Source: Sutterella wadsworthensis 2_1_59BFAA (GTDB lineage Bacteria > Pseudomonadota > Gammaproteobacteria > Burkholderiales > Burkholderiaceae_F). Taken from it: a stretch of 64,000 nt of DNA. The position numbers were made by a program, and so were the translations under genes. Positions 16,504-25,699 of this stretch are shown one piece after another. Below the pieces are notes generated by a model that worked only from the letters and a program-made list of their open reading frames with translations, made no database searches and was not told the origin of the DNA. The stretch is taken from assembly GCF_000297775.1 (NCBI RefSeq), contig NZ_JH815516.1, positions 169,420-233,419 of the forward strand, written 5' to 3'. The first letter of the stretch is position 1. Each line of letters opens with the position of its first letter.

Positions 16504-18180
16504 TCAGAGGAACGGCCAGAGGATGACGAGGATGAGCTGCCCCATCAGGATCCTCAGGAACATGGCGAGCGGGTAGACGGTCGAGTAGGCAACGGCCGAG
16601 GAGTTGCGCTCGGAGAGCGTGCCCGCGTAGGCGAGGGCGGGAGGATCGGTGGTGGCGCCCGCCATCAGGCCCACGATGCTGTGGTAGTTGATGTGCAGGA
16701 AGCGCCTTGCGATCACGCCCACGATGAGAAGCGGGATTACGGTGATGAGGACGCCGAGCGCCATGTAGAGCGGCCCGTTGCCGTCGGTCATGGCGGCGAC
16801 GAAGCCGTCGCCTGTGGCAAGGCCCACGGAGGCGAGGAAGAGACAGATGCCGGTCTCGCGCATCATCATGTTGGCTGACGGCGTCGTGAAGGTGACGAGC
16901 CGCATGGTCGGACCGAAGCGGCCGAGCAGGATGGCGACGATGAGCGGACCGCCCGCGAGGCCGAGCTTGAGCGGGACGGGCAGGCCGGGCACGGCAAACG
17001 GCACGCTGCCGACGATGACGCCGAGCAGAAGCCCGATGAAGATCGTGATGATGTTCGGATGGTCGAGCTTCTTCACCTGGTTGCCAAGCTTGGCCTCCAT
17101 GCGCGCGACGGCCGTCTCGGGACCCACGCAGTAGACCTGGTCGCCCACCTGAAGGTGGAGCTTCGCGGACGGAAAGAGCGTCATGCCCGCGCGGAAGACG
17201 CGGGTAATGTTGACGCCGTCCAGACGGTTGAGTGCGAGATCCTCGATGCGCATGCCGTTGACGGATTCGCGCGTGACCATGAGCGTGCGCACGACGAGTG
17301 GAGACTTCTCCTCGGCGAGGTCGATGTCGGTGCGCTCGCGTCCGAAGAAGGCGACGATCGCCTCCTTGACGTCGGGCTGGCTCACGATGCGCAGGCAGTC
17401 GTCCATGTGCAGGACGGTCGAGCCGTTGGGACTCGAGATGCTGCTGCCCGAGAGGATTCGGGAGGCGATGAAGCCGCGGCTGATGAAGTTCCTCACCTGT
17501 TCGATCGTGCGGCCTTCGAGCGCCCGGTTGCTGACCTCGACGTGGAAGAAGACGGGTTCCTGATGGTGGGCCCGCTCTTCGGCGTCCCACGCCTTGTCCT
17601 CTTCGGCAAGCTTGATCCGGAAGATAAAGCGGATGAGGATCGCGGAGCCGATCGTGCCGATGACGCCGAGCGGATAGGCGCATGCGTAGGCAACGGCGAT
17701 GTTCTCACCCGTGTACTTGAAGAGCTCGAGCGTTTCCTGAGTGGCGCCGAGACCGGGCGTGTTCGTGACGGCGCCATAGTGGACGCCGAGCATCTGCGGC
17801 AACGACAGCGTGTCCTTGAAGAGGATGTAGAGCGCGATCGTCACGGCGACGCCAAGGAGCACCTGCAGGACGGTGAGGAGATTGAGTACCATGCCGCCGC
17901 TCTTGAAGGACGAAAAGAACGAGGGGCCCACCTGAAGACCGATGAAGTAGATGAAGACGGTGAGTCCGAAGTCGCGCAGGAAGTAGAGCACGGCGGGATT
18001 CACGGTGAAGCCGAAGTGCCCCGCGGCAATGGCCGCGAAGAGCACGAAGGTGACGCCAAGTGAGACGCCGAAGAGCCGGATGCGCCCGAGCAGCGCGCCT
18101 ACGGCGATCACAAGCGAGTAAACGAGAATGATGTGAGGGACGGAGGAGACGTCCGTGAGCAGATGAGCCAGCCAGTCCAT
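16504..18180 (-). CDS. AspT/YidE/YbjL family antiporter
   Basis: 558 residues with the duplicated AspT architecture: N-terminal membrane block (about 1-185, with the LRDFGLTVFIYFIGLQVGP motif), two cytosolic RCK_C/TrkA_C-like domains (about 205-370), then the second membrane block (about 375-558) with the repeat of the motif (MRETGICLFLASVGLATGD) and GLMAGATTDPPAL. Members exchange amino or carboxylic acids such as aspartate for alanine, which can generate proton motive force in anaerobes. The substrate cannot be read from sequence. Apparently monocistronic; a LysR gene lies downstream. Confidence 0.88.
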   Translation of the reverse strand: MDWLAHLLTDVSSVPHIILVYSLVIAVGALLGRIRLFGVSLGVTFVLFAAIAAGHFGFTVNPAVLYFLRDFGLTVFIYFIGLQVGPSFFSSFKSGGMVLNLLTVLQVLLGVAVTIALYILFKDTLSLPQMLGVHYGAVTNTPGLGATQETLELFKYTGENIAVAYACAYPLGVIGTIGSAILIRFIFRIKLAEEDKAWDAEERAHHQEPVFFHVEVSNRALEGRTIEQVRNFISRGFIASRILSGSSISSPNGSTVLHMDDCLRIVSQPDVKEAIVAFFGRERTDIDLAEEKSPLVVRTLMVTRESVNGMRIEDLALNRLDGVNITRVFRAGMTLFPSAKLHLQVGDQVYCVGPETAVARMEAKLGNQVKKLDHPNIITIFIGLLLGVIVGSVPFAVPGLPVPLKLGLAGGPLIVAILLGRFGPTMRLVTFTTPSANMMMRETGICLFLASVGLATGDGFVAAMTDGNGPLYMALGVLITVIPLLIVGVIARRFLHINYHSIVGLMAGATTDPPALAYAGTLSERNSSAVAYSTVYPLAMFLRILMGQLILVILWPFL

Positions 18181-18304
18181 TGCAAGAAAACCCGATCGGT
18201 GAGGTTCTGTCCTGATGCCTTGGGAAAGGCGCGCATTTTACGCCAACGGAAGCGATACGAGAATCGGGTTTTCCCTTGGGCGGGGGCGCCGTCGGCTCCC
18301 GCTG

Positions 18305-18850
18305 CTAGATCACGACGTCGAAGGAGACGAGTGTGCGCTCGATGCGGCCGCGGTTGATGCGGTACTCGACGGGTTCCTTCGTGATGTCGTAGGAGACGCG
18401 GTCCGTGCGCAGCATCTCGAGCCCCTCGGGCAGGTCGAGGCTGCGGGCCGCATCCGCCGCCACGCGCTCGAAGCGGACCTTGCATTTCTGGCGGATGATG
18501 CCAATGCCGAACTCGCGGTCGTAGAACTTGTAGAGCGTGTCGTCCTCAAGAAATCCCTTCGTGAAGCGCTCGGGCGTGAGGCCCGCAAAGCGCTCCATGA
18601 GGATGACGGGCGCCTTTCTCGGCAAACCCGGGGCATCGGCCACGAAGTCGGGCGCGGCGACGGTCGAGATCGAGACGAGCTCCTTGCGCGTGCCGCGCGA
18701 CCTGCCGTCAAGCCCCGAAATGATGTGGAAGGGATTCCTGTTGCCGGTGCCCTTGTACGTCCCGAGCCCTCGCGCCTGCTGATGACGCCTTCGTCCTCGA
18801 GCCCGCCCAGGCGCGCGGACGCGTTCCATCCTGCAACCTCGTGCAAAAGC
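18305..18850 (-). pseudogene. GntR/HutC-type regulator, frameshifted
   Basis: The UTRA ligand-binding domain is readable from the stop at 18305 (ITKEPVEYRINRGRIERTLVSFDVVI at its end; FLEDDTLYKFYDREFGI in the middle). The end of the GntR winged helix (LEDEGVISRREGSG) is in a different frame; a one-base shift near 18760 separates it from the following GTYKGTGNRNPF. Upstream of about 18850 only traces of the HTH remain. It cannot give an intact regulator unless the shift is a sequencing error. A lost partner of a UTRA sensor is a small metabolite, unknown here. Confidence 0.7.
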
Positions 18851-19243
18851 ACTCCGAATTTCCATGTTGTCCATGATTCTGGCCGCCTTCGGCGTCCTTG
18901 TTGCCTCTCTGCTTCCCGTTCTCAAGAAGCGCTGCGTGCCTCTCTGCGGATGATCCTCTCGAAGCCTGCGCGCGCCTTCGGGTACGCCTCCAATCGCTTG
19001 GGCGCGCACAGGCCTCGAAACCCATTCTGAAAATCGTTCCCTGTGCCGGTTGCCCCGGGCTGCAGCCGGCTTTGCTGCCCCGGTCCGCTCTTGGTCCGGG
19101 GTTCTTTTTATCTTTGGTGACGACGAAGGCGCCGTCTGCGGACGCACAAGCCGCAGACGGCGCCTTCATTTTCATCCTGCGGGCGTCTCCCTCAGACGCC
19201 TGCAGGAAATGCCGTCCTGCCTTTTATGTTGAGGCGGCTGCGC
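18851..19243. other. Gap with two hairpins
   Basis: About 390 bases between GntR remains and the flavocytochrome stop. It holds a CCCCGG/CCGGGG hairpin followed by TTCTTTTT (about 19077-19110), and a perfect 17-bp inverted repeat at 19125-19141/19151-19167 ending in ATTTTC, probably the terminator of the flavocytochrome gene. No gene seen. Confidence 0.55.
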
Positions 19244-21028
19244 TCACTTCTGTTCGAGCGCGTACTTCGCAGCGTGTTCGCCTGCACGGCGGCCGAAGAC
19301 CACGGTGTCGGCGACGGCGTTGCCGCCGAGGCGGTTGAAGCCGTGCACGCCGCCCGTCACTTCACCTGCGGCATAGAGGCCGGGCATCGGACGGGACTGG
19401 ATGTCGAGGACCTCGCTTTCGGTCGTGACGGCCACGCCGCCCATCGTGTGATGGATGCCGGGCGCAACTTCGACGGCGTAGAAGGGCGCCTTCGCGACGG
19501 CGAGCGGCATGTCGGGACGCCCGAACGCGTCGTCATGGCCCTTGGCGCGGTACGCGTTGTAGTCGGCGAGCGTCTTTTCAAGGACCTTCGGATCCATGCC
19601 GGCAGCCTTGGCAAGCCCTTCGATCGTGTCGGCCTTCTTCAGCATGCCGAGGTGGTCGTAGCCGCGGACCATCTTGGCCTTGGCGTAGAGATCGGCGTCG
19701 AAGACGAGCCAGGCGTGGCGGCCGGGCTGCTTGAGGATCGCGTCGGAGGCGCGGTCGCGGGTCGTGAGTTCGTTGACGAAGCGCGCGCCCGTTTCGTTGA
19801 CCATGACGGCGCCGACGCCGCGGACCGTTTCACTGATGAGAATGCGGCTTCCCTTGCCGACGGTCGGGTGGGCCTGGATCCAGTCGATGTCGGTCATGCT
19901 CGCGCCGGCTTCAAGTGCCATGCGCACGCCGTCGCCGGTGCTCGTGACGTTGTTCGAGCTCGTCATGCCCTTGAAGGTCGGACGATAGAAGGCCACCATC
20001 TCCTTGTTCTGGCCGTAGCCGCCAGCAGCGAGCACGACCGCTTTGGCGTTGACGCGGTAGAGGCCGCTGTGCTTGCCTTCGACCACGACGCCCCTGACGG
20101 TGTGGTTTTCGTCAACAATGAGCCTGACGGCGCGGGAGTTGAGGCGTGCGGGCACGCCGTCCTTCTCGGCCTGAGCGCGCAGAGTCTTGACGATGTGCGG
20201 ACCGACCGTCTCGCCGCCCGTCGGGCGATGCGTGCGGTCGACGCGGGCGCCGCCCGAGCGCTTCACTTCTGAGAGGTCCGCGCCCATGCCCTCGAGCCAT
20301 TCGACGCCTGCGGCACTTTCCTTCGCGAGGATTTCAACGAGGGCTCGGTCGTTCTTGCCGCGGCCGCCCTTGAGCGTGTCCTCGACATAGGCTTCGACCG
20401 TGTCGGTGATGCCTTTGGCCTTCTGTTGCTTCGTGCCGACGGCGTTGTAGCCGCCCGCGGCGAGCATGGAGTTGCCACCCGAGAAGCTGTTCTTTTCAAG
20501 AAGGAGAACGGAGGCGCCGGCACGCTTGGCGGCGATCGCTGCGTTGAAGCCCGCGCTGCCCGCGCCGATCACCACGACGTCATAGGATTCGCGCGGCTCG
20601 GCCTTCATTGCCGCCTCGATGGCCGCTTCGTCGGGGGAGACCTTCGGTGCGGCTTCGGGCGCATCGGCGAACGGCATCTTGTTCGGGAAGGTGTGGCAGT
20701 CGTTGCAGACGAGCTTCGGACGGGCGTGCGCGGTGTGGCAGCTCGTGCAGTTGATGTCGCCGAGATGCGAGTGGTGCGGATCGATCTCCGTGCCCGTCTT
20801 CCTGATGTCCTTATAGGACCCGTGGCAGGTTTGGCACTGCGCGTTGAGCGCATGCTCGTCGTCGGGGACGGACGCCGCCGTCACGGCGTTCGTGCCGTGG
20901 CACGAGGCGCAGCCGCCCATCTTCGAGTGAAAGTCCGCGAGCGTCTGGCCCGCCGCCGCTTCGCCGCCGATGAGGGCGCCGCTCAGAAGCGCGCCGATCA
21001 TCAGGCCGAGTGCCTTCTTCGTCATCAT
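19244..21028 (-). CDS. fccA: Tetraheme flavocytochrome c, fumarate-reductase type
   Basis: 594 residues from MMTKKALGL; AGGAG lies 7-8 nt upstream, so longer starts are rejected. A Sec signal peptide (1-26) indicates periplasmic location. Four heme sites are at C40ASCH, C65QTCH, C94TSCH and C108NDCH; the FAD domain starts at 149 with VVVIGAGSAG. Family active-site surroundings are present (RTHRPTGGETVG, IHHTMGGVAV, GFNRLGGNAVADT). This is the domain order of Shewanella flavocytochrome c3, a soluble quinol-cytochrome-fed fumarate reductase; related enzymes reduce urocanate or other unsaturated acids, so the substrate is inferred. An FNR-type promoter lies upstream. Confidence 0.9.
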   Translation of the reverse strand: MMTKKALGLMIGALLSGALIGGEAAAGQTLADFHSKMGGCASCHGTNAVTAASVPDDEHALNAQCQTCHGSYKDIRKTGTEIDPHHSHLGDINCTSCHTAHARPKLVCNDCHTFPNKMPFADAPEAAPKVSPDEAAIEAAMKAEPRESYDVVVIGAGSAGFNAAIAAKRAGASVLLLEKNSFSGGNSMLAAGGYNAVGTKQQKAKGITDTVEAYVEDTLKGGRGKNDRALVEILAKESAAGVEWLEGMGADLSEVKRSGGARVDRTHRPTGGETVGPHIVKTLRAQAEKDGVPARLNSRAVRLIVDENHTVRGVVVEGKHSGLYRVNAKAVVLAAGGYGQNKEMVAFYRPTFKGMTSSNNVTSTGDGVRMALEAGASMTDIDWIQAHPTVGKGSRILISETVRGVGAVMVNETGARFVNELTTRDRASDAILKQPGRHAWLVFDADLYAKAKMVRGYDHLGMLKKADTIEGLAKAAGMDPKVLEKTLADYNAYRAKGHDDAFGRPDMPLAVAKAPFYAVEVAPGIHHTMGGVAVTTESEVLDIQSRPMPGLYAAGEVTGGVHGFNRLGGNAVADTVVFGRRAGEHAAKYALEQK

Positions 21029-21091
21029 GATGTCTTCTCCTTTTGAGTGTTGTTGTGACGAGAGGCGGTTCATGCCGCCTTCCGATGAATC

Positions 21092-21133
21092 GAGTCTAGG
21101 CGCTAGGGAGGTCAAAATCTTGATTTGCGTCAA
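21092..21133 (-). promoter_or_regulatory. FNR/ANR box with class-II spaced promoter for the flavocytochrome
   Basis: TTGATTTGCGTCAA at 21120-21133 fits the FNR consensus TTGAT-N4-ATCAA with one change. A TAGACT -10 candidate on the minus strand (21093-21098) is 31 bp from its centre, as in class II activation. The start codon is about 65 bp further on. This predicts anaerobic induction. Confidence 0.6.
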
Positions 21134-21296
21134 GTCGAAAACCGAAGGCGCCGCAAAGTTCTGCAGGAGTATTAAGAAAAACTGGAAATGCTTGGGTTTT
21201 CGAGTATGTCGATTCAGGTTTTTTGCGGGGTGCGGGGCGAAGAGTGCGGTGCAGAGGTGCATGCGGGAAGAGGGCGGAATGTGAGGGCGAAAGACG

Positions 21297-21334
21297 AGAG
21301 AGGGCCCGCAGACGCAAGCCTGCGGACCCTCTCG
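21297..21334 (-). terminator. Terminator after the torA remnant
   Basis: GAGAGGG and CCGCAG arms pair across a wobble position on the minus strand, followed by a T-rich stretch. It separates the torA remnant from the flavocytochrome promoter. Confidence 0.55.
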
Positions 21335-21404
21335 GGATCCGTCGGGATCAGCCGGCCGCGGGTTCAGGACCGGGCCGGTCTCGGACGTCAGTCGTCCTCA
21401 CGCA

Positions 21405-22248
21405 CTATTTCGGGCTGCTCCCAGACGCGCATGCGCGGGAGGTTCTGCCGAGCATCATCGCGACGTCGGTGCCGGGACGCGGCGCGATCCCCTGCGCCTT
21501 GTCGCCGAAGCATTCGGCCGTGTCGGGCTTGAGCGGGTTGATCGCCACGACCTTGACGCCGCGGGCCTTAAGGGCTAGCAGGCCGCCCGCGTTCTCATGA
21601 ATCGTCGTGCACCAGTCGATGTCGTTCGTGATCGTCGGATCGGCGCCCCAGAGGACGACGAGTTCGGTCTTCTCGTTGATGAGCTCCCAGGACGTCACCT
21701 GTTCGTAGACGCCGTTGGAGCCGATGACGTAGGGCAGCACCACTTGGGCGCAGCCCGTGGAGTAGTCGCCCGTATAGGTCGTGTAGCCGCCGTTGAGGTT
21801 GAGGACGCGCTGCAGGAGGTTTCGGGCGTTGCCCACGGAGCTCGTTCTCATCCAGCCGTAGGAACCGCCCCAGATGGCGCCGGGATCGTAGGTCTCGCGA
21901 ACGCGCTTGAGTTCGCCCGCGACGAGCTTCGCGGCCTTTTCCCAAGAGACTCGCACGAACTGATCGGACTCGCGGCCTTCGCCGCCTGCGCGGTGGCCCT
22001 TTTCAAGCCAGCTCTTGCGAACCATCGGATGGCGGATGCGGGCGTGGTTGTAGGGCTGCTGGGCAAAGGCCTGCAGCCGGAGCGACGGCGCGAGGTCGCG
22101 CTTGAAGGGCTCTGATGCGGCCGCCCTTGAGCGTGCGCACGCCGTTCATGCCGGACGGGTGCTTGGGAGAGGCCGCATGAGCGGCGGGGATGAAGGCGGC
22201 GCCGGCAAGCGCGCCGGCTGCGCGGAAGAGATTTCGGCGATTGGTCAT
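21405..22248 (-). pseudogene. torA: TMAO/DMSO reductase catalytic subunit remnant
   Basis: A Tat signal (MTNRRNLFRAAGALAGAAFIPAAHA) starts at 22248 and reaches LKGGRIRA in one frame. The next frame carries the mature N-terminus (QPYNHARIRHPMVRKSWLEKG, GSYGWMRTSSVGNA, GGYTTYTGDYSTGCAQVVLPYVIGS, VLWGADPTITNDIDW, PGTDVAMMLG). So there is a frameshift near 22110-22130 and truncation near 21440; some 600 C-terminal residues are absent. The molybdopterin enzyme is non-functional. The torC-like remnant upstream shows the former torCA order. Confidence 0.85.
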
Positions 22249-22332
22249 GTCGCTTTTTCCTTGTTCACGGTTGGTCGGAGTGTGAATGCCTGTTGTCCCG
22301 AAGGCTGTTCGGAAGCGGACGGCGGGGACGTG

Positions 22333-22690
22333 TTACATGGGCTTGGCGTGCGCCTGCAGCCACTTGAACATCAGTTCGTTGGCGCCCGCGCTCGAGTGGC
22401 CGGTGCGGCCGCCGCGCTTGGGCAGCTGGCCCGCCCATTCGTTGGCGGTGTGGGCGGAGGCTTTGGGCGCGCCGTGGCAGGTGGAGCAGGCGTCGGCGTG
22501 ACGCACCTCGGCCTTCTTCCAGAGTCCGTCGAGATCCTGAGTGAGCCCGGCGGGGGGCACCCAGCCTTCTGCGCTCGCGGCCTGCCAGGCGTTGCCCTGA
22601 ACGGACTTTTCGGCGCCCGAAAGCTTCACGGCGCCGTCCTCGTCGAAGGCGGCGTACTGGATGCGAAGGCCGGCATCGTGCAAATCACTC
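22333..22690 (-). pseudogene. torC: TorC-type cytochrome c remnant (C-terminal domain)
   Basis: About 118 C-terminal residues are readable: FDEDGAVKLSGAEKSV, WKKAEVRHADACSTCHGAP, HTANEWAGQLPKR, FKWLQAHAKPM. The single CSTCH and layout match the C-terminal mono-heme domain of TorC. The N-terminal NapC-type four-heme membrane domain is gone; upstream codons are low-complexity. With torA decayed next to it, the whole TMAO respiratory operon is inactive. Confidence 0.75.
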
Positions 22691-22867
22691 GCCGCGTGTG
22701 CGCTCGGCACAGTCCTCGCCTCCTCCGCGCTTTTGTAACGGTTTTGCGAGCGTTTGGAATGAGAGCGAAGTGGTATCCATCCCGTGAGTGGCGGGTGTTC
22801 GGAGGAGGGCGGGAGGGGAAGTCGGCTTGCGGGAGAGGGAAAAGGAGGGGCGTGATGGGGAGATGAG

Positions 22868-22905
22868 GAAAAAAAGGGGACGGCGCTCTGCTGCAACGCC
22901 GTCCC
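22868..22905 (-). terminator. Terminator of the M20/DUF3100 operon
   Basis: GGGACGGCG/CGCCGTCCC stem with an 11-nt loop and, on the minus strand, CTTTTTTTCC directly after it. Confidence 0.85.
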
Positions 22906-22965
22906 GAAACCCCCGCGGCCTTTGCCGGACCGCATGGGACAGGAAATCAATGTGTGGATGAGGCC

Positions 22966-24255
22966 TTATCTGATGTCGTCCATGAAGGCCACGTAGGACT
23001 CTCGGTCAAGCCGGGGCTTGAAGGCCGTGCAGATTTCGTCGGCCTTCTGCGCGCCGTCTGCGAGCAGGTCGACGATCGTGAGGGCCAGGGCCTGCGGGAT
23101 GCGGGTGAAGGCGGCCTCGCGGTCGCGAAGCTCGTAGTCGGCGCCGTGGAGAACGCCGTCGACGCAGCCGACCCAGGGGTGGATGACGGGCATGAGGAGC
23201 GAGACGTCGCCCATGTCGGTCGAGCCCGAGCTGTGTTCGCCGAGCGTGACCTTCTCCTTGCCGAAGAGTTCGACGGCGTTGTCACGCAGGACTTCGCGGA
23301 AGGCGTCGTCGGGGGCGAGCGGGAGGTAGCCCGGCAGGTTCCTGATCTCGCACTTCGCGCCGATGGCGTCGCCGCCCGCCCTGAGGGCGCGGTCGACGGC
23401 CTTGTTGTAGCGGGCCATGGCGTCGATGTTGGAGGCGCGCACGTAGCTTTCCATCTTGACGTAGTCGGGGATCACGTTGACGAGGTCGCCGCCCGCGTTG
23501 ATGATCGGGTGGAAGCGCACGTGGTCCTGGTCGCGGAAGGTTTCGCGGATGGCGTTGACGCCCATGACGCCCATCATGGCGGCGTTGAGGGCGTTGATGC
23601 CTTCTTCAGGTGCAAAGGCGGCGTGAGCGGGGCGGCCGTGGTATTCGATGAGCTTGCCGATGAAGCCGTTGCTCGAGGCGCCGAGATTGAATTCGTCGCC
23701 CGAGGCCACGTGCATCTGCATGGCCATGTCGATGTCCTCGAAGGCGCCTTCGGCGATGAGCTGCTGCTTGCCGCCGAGGTACTTGAGACGACCCTCGTCG
23801 CGCTGGGCGTTGCGCCAGTCGATCTCGACGTACTCTTCGGCGGGGACCGCGAAGAGGACGACGTCGCCGTCGAGTTCGGACATGACGTCGCGCAGGCCGC
23901 AGGCCACGGCGATCATGTTGGCGATCTGGATGTTGTGGCCGCAGCAGTGGGCGGCGCCCGTGACGGGGTCGGCGTTCCTGTGGTTGCGGCAGACGATGGC
24001 GTCGAGCTCGGCGAGCATCGCGACGGTGCGCTTCGAGTTCCTGCCCTTCATGCGGGCCTTGACGCCCGTGATGCCGTGGCCGGCCGTGAATTCGATGCCG
24101 AGCCTCTCGAGCGCCTCCTGCACCTTGCGGGAGGTCTTCACCTCTTTGAAGCCGAGTTCGGGCTCGGCGAGGATGGCTTCGGAAATCGCCTCGATGTCGG
24201 CGCGGTGTGCGGCGATGGCTTCGCAGACTTTCTGCTTGATGGCGGCTTTGTCCAT
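22966..24255 (-). CDS. M20 family metallopeptidase (amidohydrolase)
   Basis: 429 residues from MDKAAIKQKVCEAIAAH; the longer open frame upstream is non-coding. Metal-binding features of M20 peptidases: LAELDAIV, AAHCCGHNIQ, VPAEEYVEI, and HGRPAHAAFAPEEGINAL in the dimerisation (lid) domain; the C-terminal catalytic half follows (HSSGSTDMGDVS). It resembles aminobenzoyl-glutamate/hippurate-type amidohydrolases that cleave acyl-amino acids. It is last in a minus-strand group after two membrane proteins of the DUF3100 type and is followed by a strong terminator, so substrate import and hydrolysis are probably coupled. The substrate is unknown. Confidence 0.85.
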   Translation of the reverse strand: MDKAAIKQKVCEAIAAHRADIEAISEAILAEPELGFKEVKTSRKVQEALERLGIEFTAGHGITGVKARMKGRNSKRTVAMLAELDAIVCRNHRNADPVTGAAHCCGHNIQIANMIAVACGLRDVMSELDGDVVLFAVPAEEYVEIDWRNAQRDEGRLKYLGGKQQLIAEGAFEDIDMAMQMHVASGDEFNLGASSNGFIGKLIEYHGRPAHAAFAPEEGINALNAAMMGVMGVNAIRETFRDQDHVRFHPIINAGGDLVNVIPDYVKMESYVRASNIDAMARYNKAVDRALRAGGDAIGAKCEIRNLPGYLPLAPDDAFREVLRDNAVELFGKEKVTLGEHSSGSTDMGDVSLLMPVIHPWVGCVDGVLHGADYELRDREAAFTRIPQALALTIVDLLADGAQKADEICTAFKPRLDRESYVAFMDDIR

Positions 24256-24404
24256 GATCTGTACAGGGGACCGTTTCCGGCGCCTGATGGCGGCGACTGC
24301 GGTCCGCTCCTTTCTATATCTGGTGATTGACGGGACCGGGTGCGCCCGCCCCCGCAGGGGCGGCGGGCATTCGGTCCATTGTAGAACGATTGTCGGAACG
24401 AGGA

Positions 24405-24878
24405 TCAGAAGATGCCCTCGAGGTGCAGCATCAGCTCGGCGAGCGCGGTGGCGCAGAGGAAGCTGCCCGAGGCGACGGCCATGGCGACGGGGACGATGCG
24501 CCAGGAGAGTCGCTTGAAGGCCTCGAGGTCCTTGCCCAGGCACAGGCCGCCGTAGGCGAGGATCGGGGTCGTCGTGGCGAGGAAGTTGATGTGCTTGGTC
24601 TGCTCGACGATCCACACGCCGCTGGGGAAGCTCGGGATCGAGACGATGACGGCGGTGAGCGAGACCCAGAAGACGACGGGGAGCTTGTTGAAGCCGGGCA
24701 GCATCTGGATCACGACGCCGAAGAAGGCGATCGCGACGATGACGAGGATGCCCACGGCGCCTTGGGCGAGGTCGCCGTTGTAGCCGAAGGTGTTGGCGAC
24801 GACGGTGTAGAGGCCGGTGACGAGCAGGATGAAGATGTAGTCCTTGAGCTTTTCAAGATGGGCGGCAATGGCGTTCAT
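24405..24878 (-). CDS. Small membrane protein, partner of DUF3100 protein
   Basis: 157 residues with four predicted membrane helices (YIFILLVTGLYTVVANTFG, GAVGILVIVAIAFFGVVIQML, VVFWVSLTAVIVSIPSF, WRIVPVAMAVASGSFLCATAL). GGAAAG precedes the ATG. It lies 47 bp after the DUF3100 gene and 149 bp before the M20 gene. Such pairs of a short and a longer membrane protein next to M20 peptidases suggest a two-part transporter. No direct functional evidence. Confidence 0.7.
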   Translation of the reverse strand: MNAIAAHLEKLKDYIFILLVTGLYTVVANTFGYNGDLAQGAVGILVIVAIAFFGVVIQMLPGFNKLPVVFWVSLTAVIVSIPSFPSGVWIVEQTKHINFLATTTPILAYGGLCLGKDLEAFKRLSWRIVPVAMAVASGSFLCATALAELMLHLEGIF

Positions 24879-24925
24879 GATGTACTTTCCTTGTGACGGG
24901 GGGCGGTGCGGTGTGTTCAGGTCTC

Positions 24926-25699
24926 TCAGGCGGCGCGCTTGTCGCCGGTTACGAGTTCGTAGATCTTGACCGTGACGGGCAGCGAGATGAAGAGCGCGAA
25001 GTAGATGCCGAGTACAGAGGTCATCAGGTTGGCGGCGGCCGCGTAGGCGCCGACGGTTTCGGCGGCTTCGGGGTAGGCGGCGATGATCGAGCCCGTGCCG
25101 GCGGCCATCATCGAGGCCGAGCCGATGCCCGCGCCCATGGCGAGGGAGTGCGGATGGAAGATGTCGAGGCCCGCGACCACGCCCGCGAGGATCGAGATCC
25201 AGAGCGCGCCGAAGACGGTGCCGCAGATGTACATGCCCATCACGCCGCGGCCCTCGGGGCTGTCAAGGCCGTACTTCTCGCCGATGATGGCGACGTTGGG
25301 CTCGCGGTCGATCGAGTAGCACGCGCCGATGGCCTCGCGTTTCATGCCGAGGAGCAACGCGACGGGCAGGCCGAAGATCAGCGTGCCGAAGAAGTGGCCG
25401 AACTCCTGCATGATCAGGGCCCAGCCGGAATTGAGAAGCATCTCGAGGTTCGGCCCGATGCCCAGACCGATCTTCGTCAGGAGGACCAGCATGGCGATCG
25501 GCATGAACTTCGCGGCGCGGTCCATTTCGGCGAACTTCAGGATCCCGAACTTCGGGAAGGAGAGGATGCCGCCCAGCACCAGCGCGTAGAGCAGCGGCAG
25601 CAGCACGACGAGGCCGAAGCGGTGCATGCCGATCGATTCGGCCACGATCACGACGATGAGGGCCAGCAGATGAAGCTTCCAGTTCTTGATGAGATCCAT
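24926..25699 (-). CDS. DUF3100 membrane protein, putative transporter
   Basis: 257 residues from MDLIKNWKLHLLALIVVIVAE with GGAG 6 bp upstream; the in-frame extension to 25858 lacks coding character. Seven to eight membrane helices. A conserved loop reads REAIGACYSIDREPNVAIIGEKYGLDSPEGRGVMGMYICGT, with the SIDREPN motif in the middle, as in DUF3100 proteins. First gene of the DUF3100-small membrane protein-M20 group. Likely imports the compound cut by the M20 enzymes; this is inference from linkage. Confidence 0.8.
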   Translation of the reverse strand: MDLIKNWKLHLLALIVVIVAESIGMHRFGLVVLLPLLYALVLGGILSFPKFGILKFAEMDRAAKFMPIAMLVLLTKIGLGIGPNLEMLLNSGWALIMQEFGHFFGTLIFGLPVALLLGMKREAIGACYSIDREPNVAIIGEKYGLDSPEGRGVMGMYICGTVFGALWISILAGVVAGLDIFHPHSLAMGAGIGSASMMAAGTGSIIAAYPEAAETVGAYAAAANLMTSVLGIYFALFISLPVTVKIYELVTGDKRAA

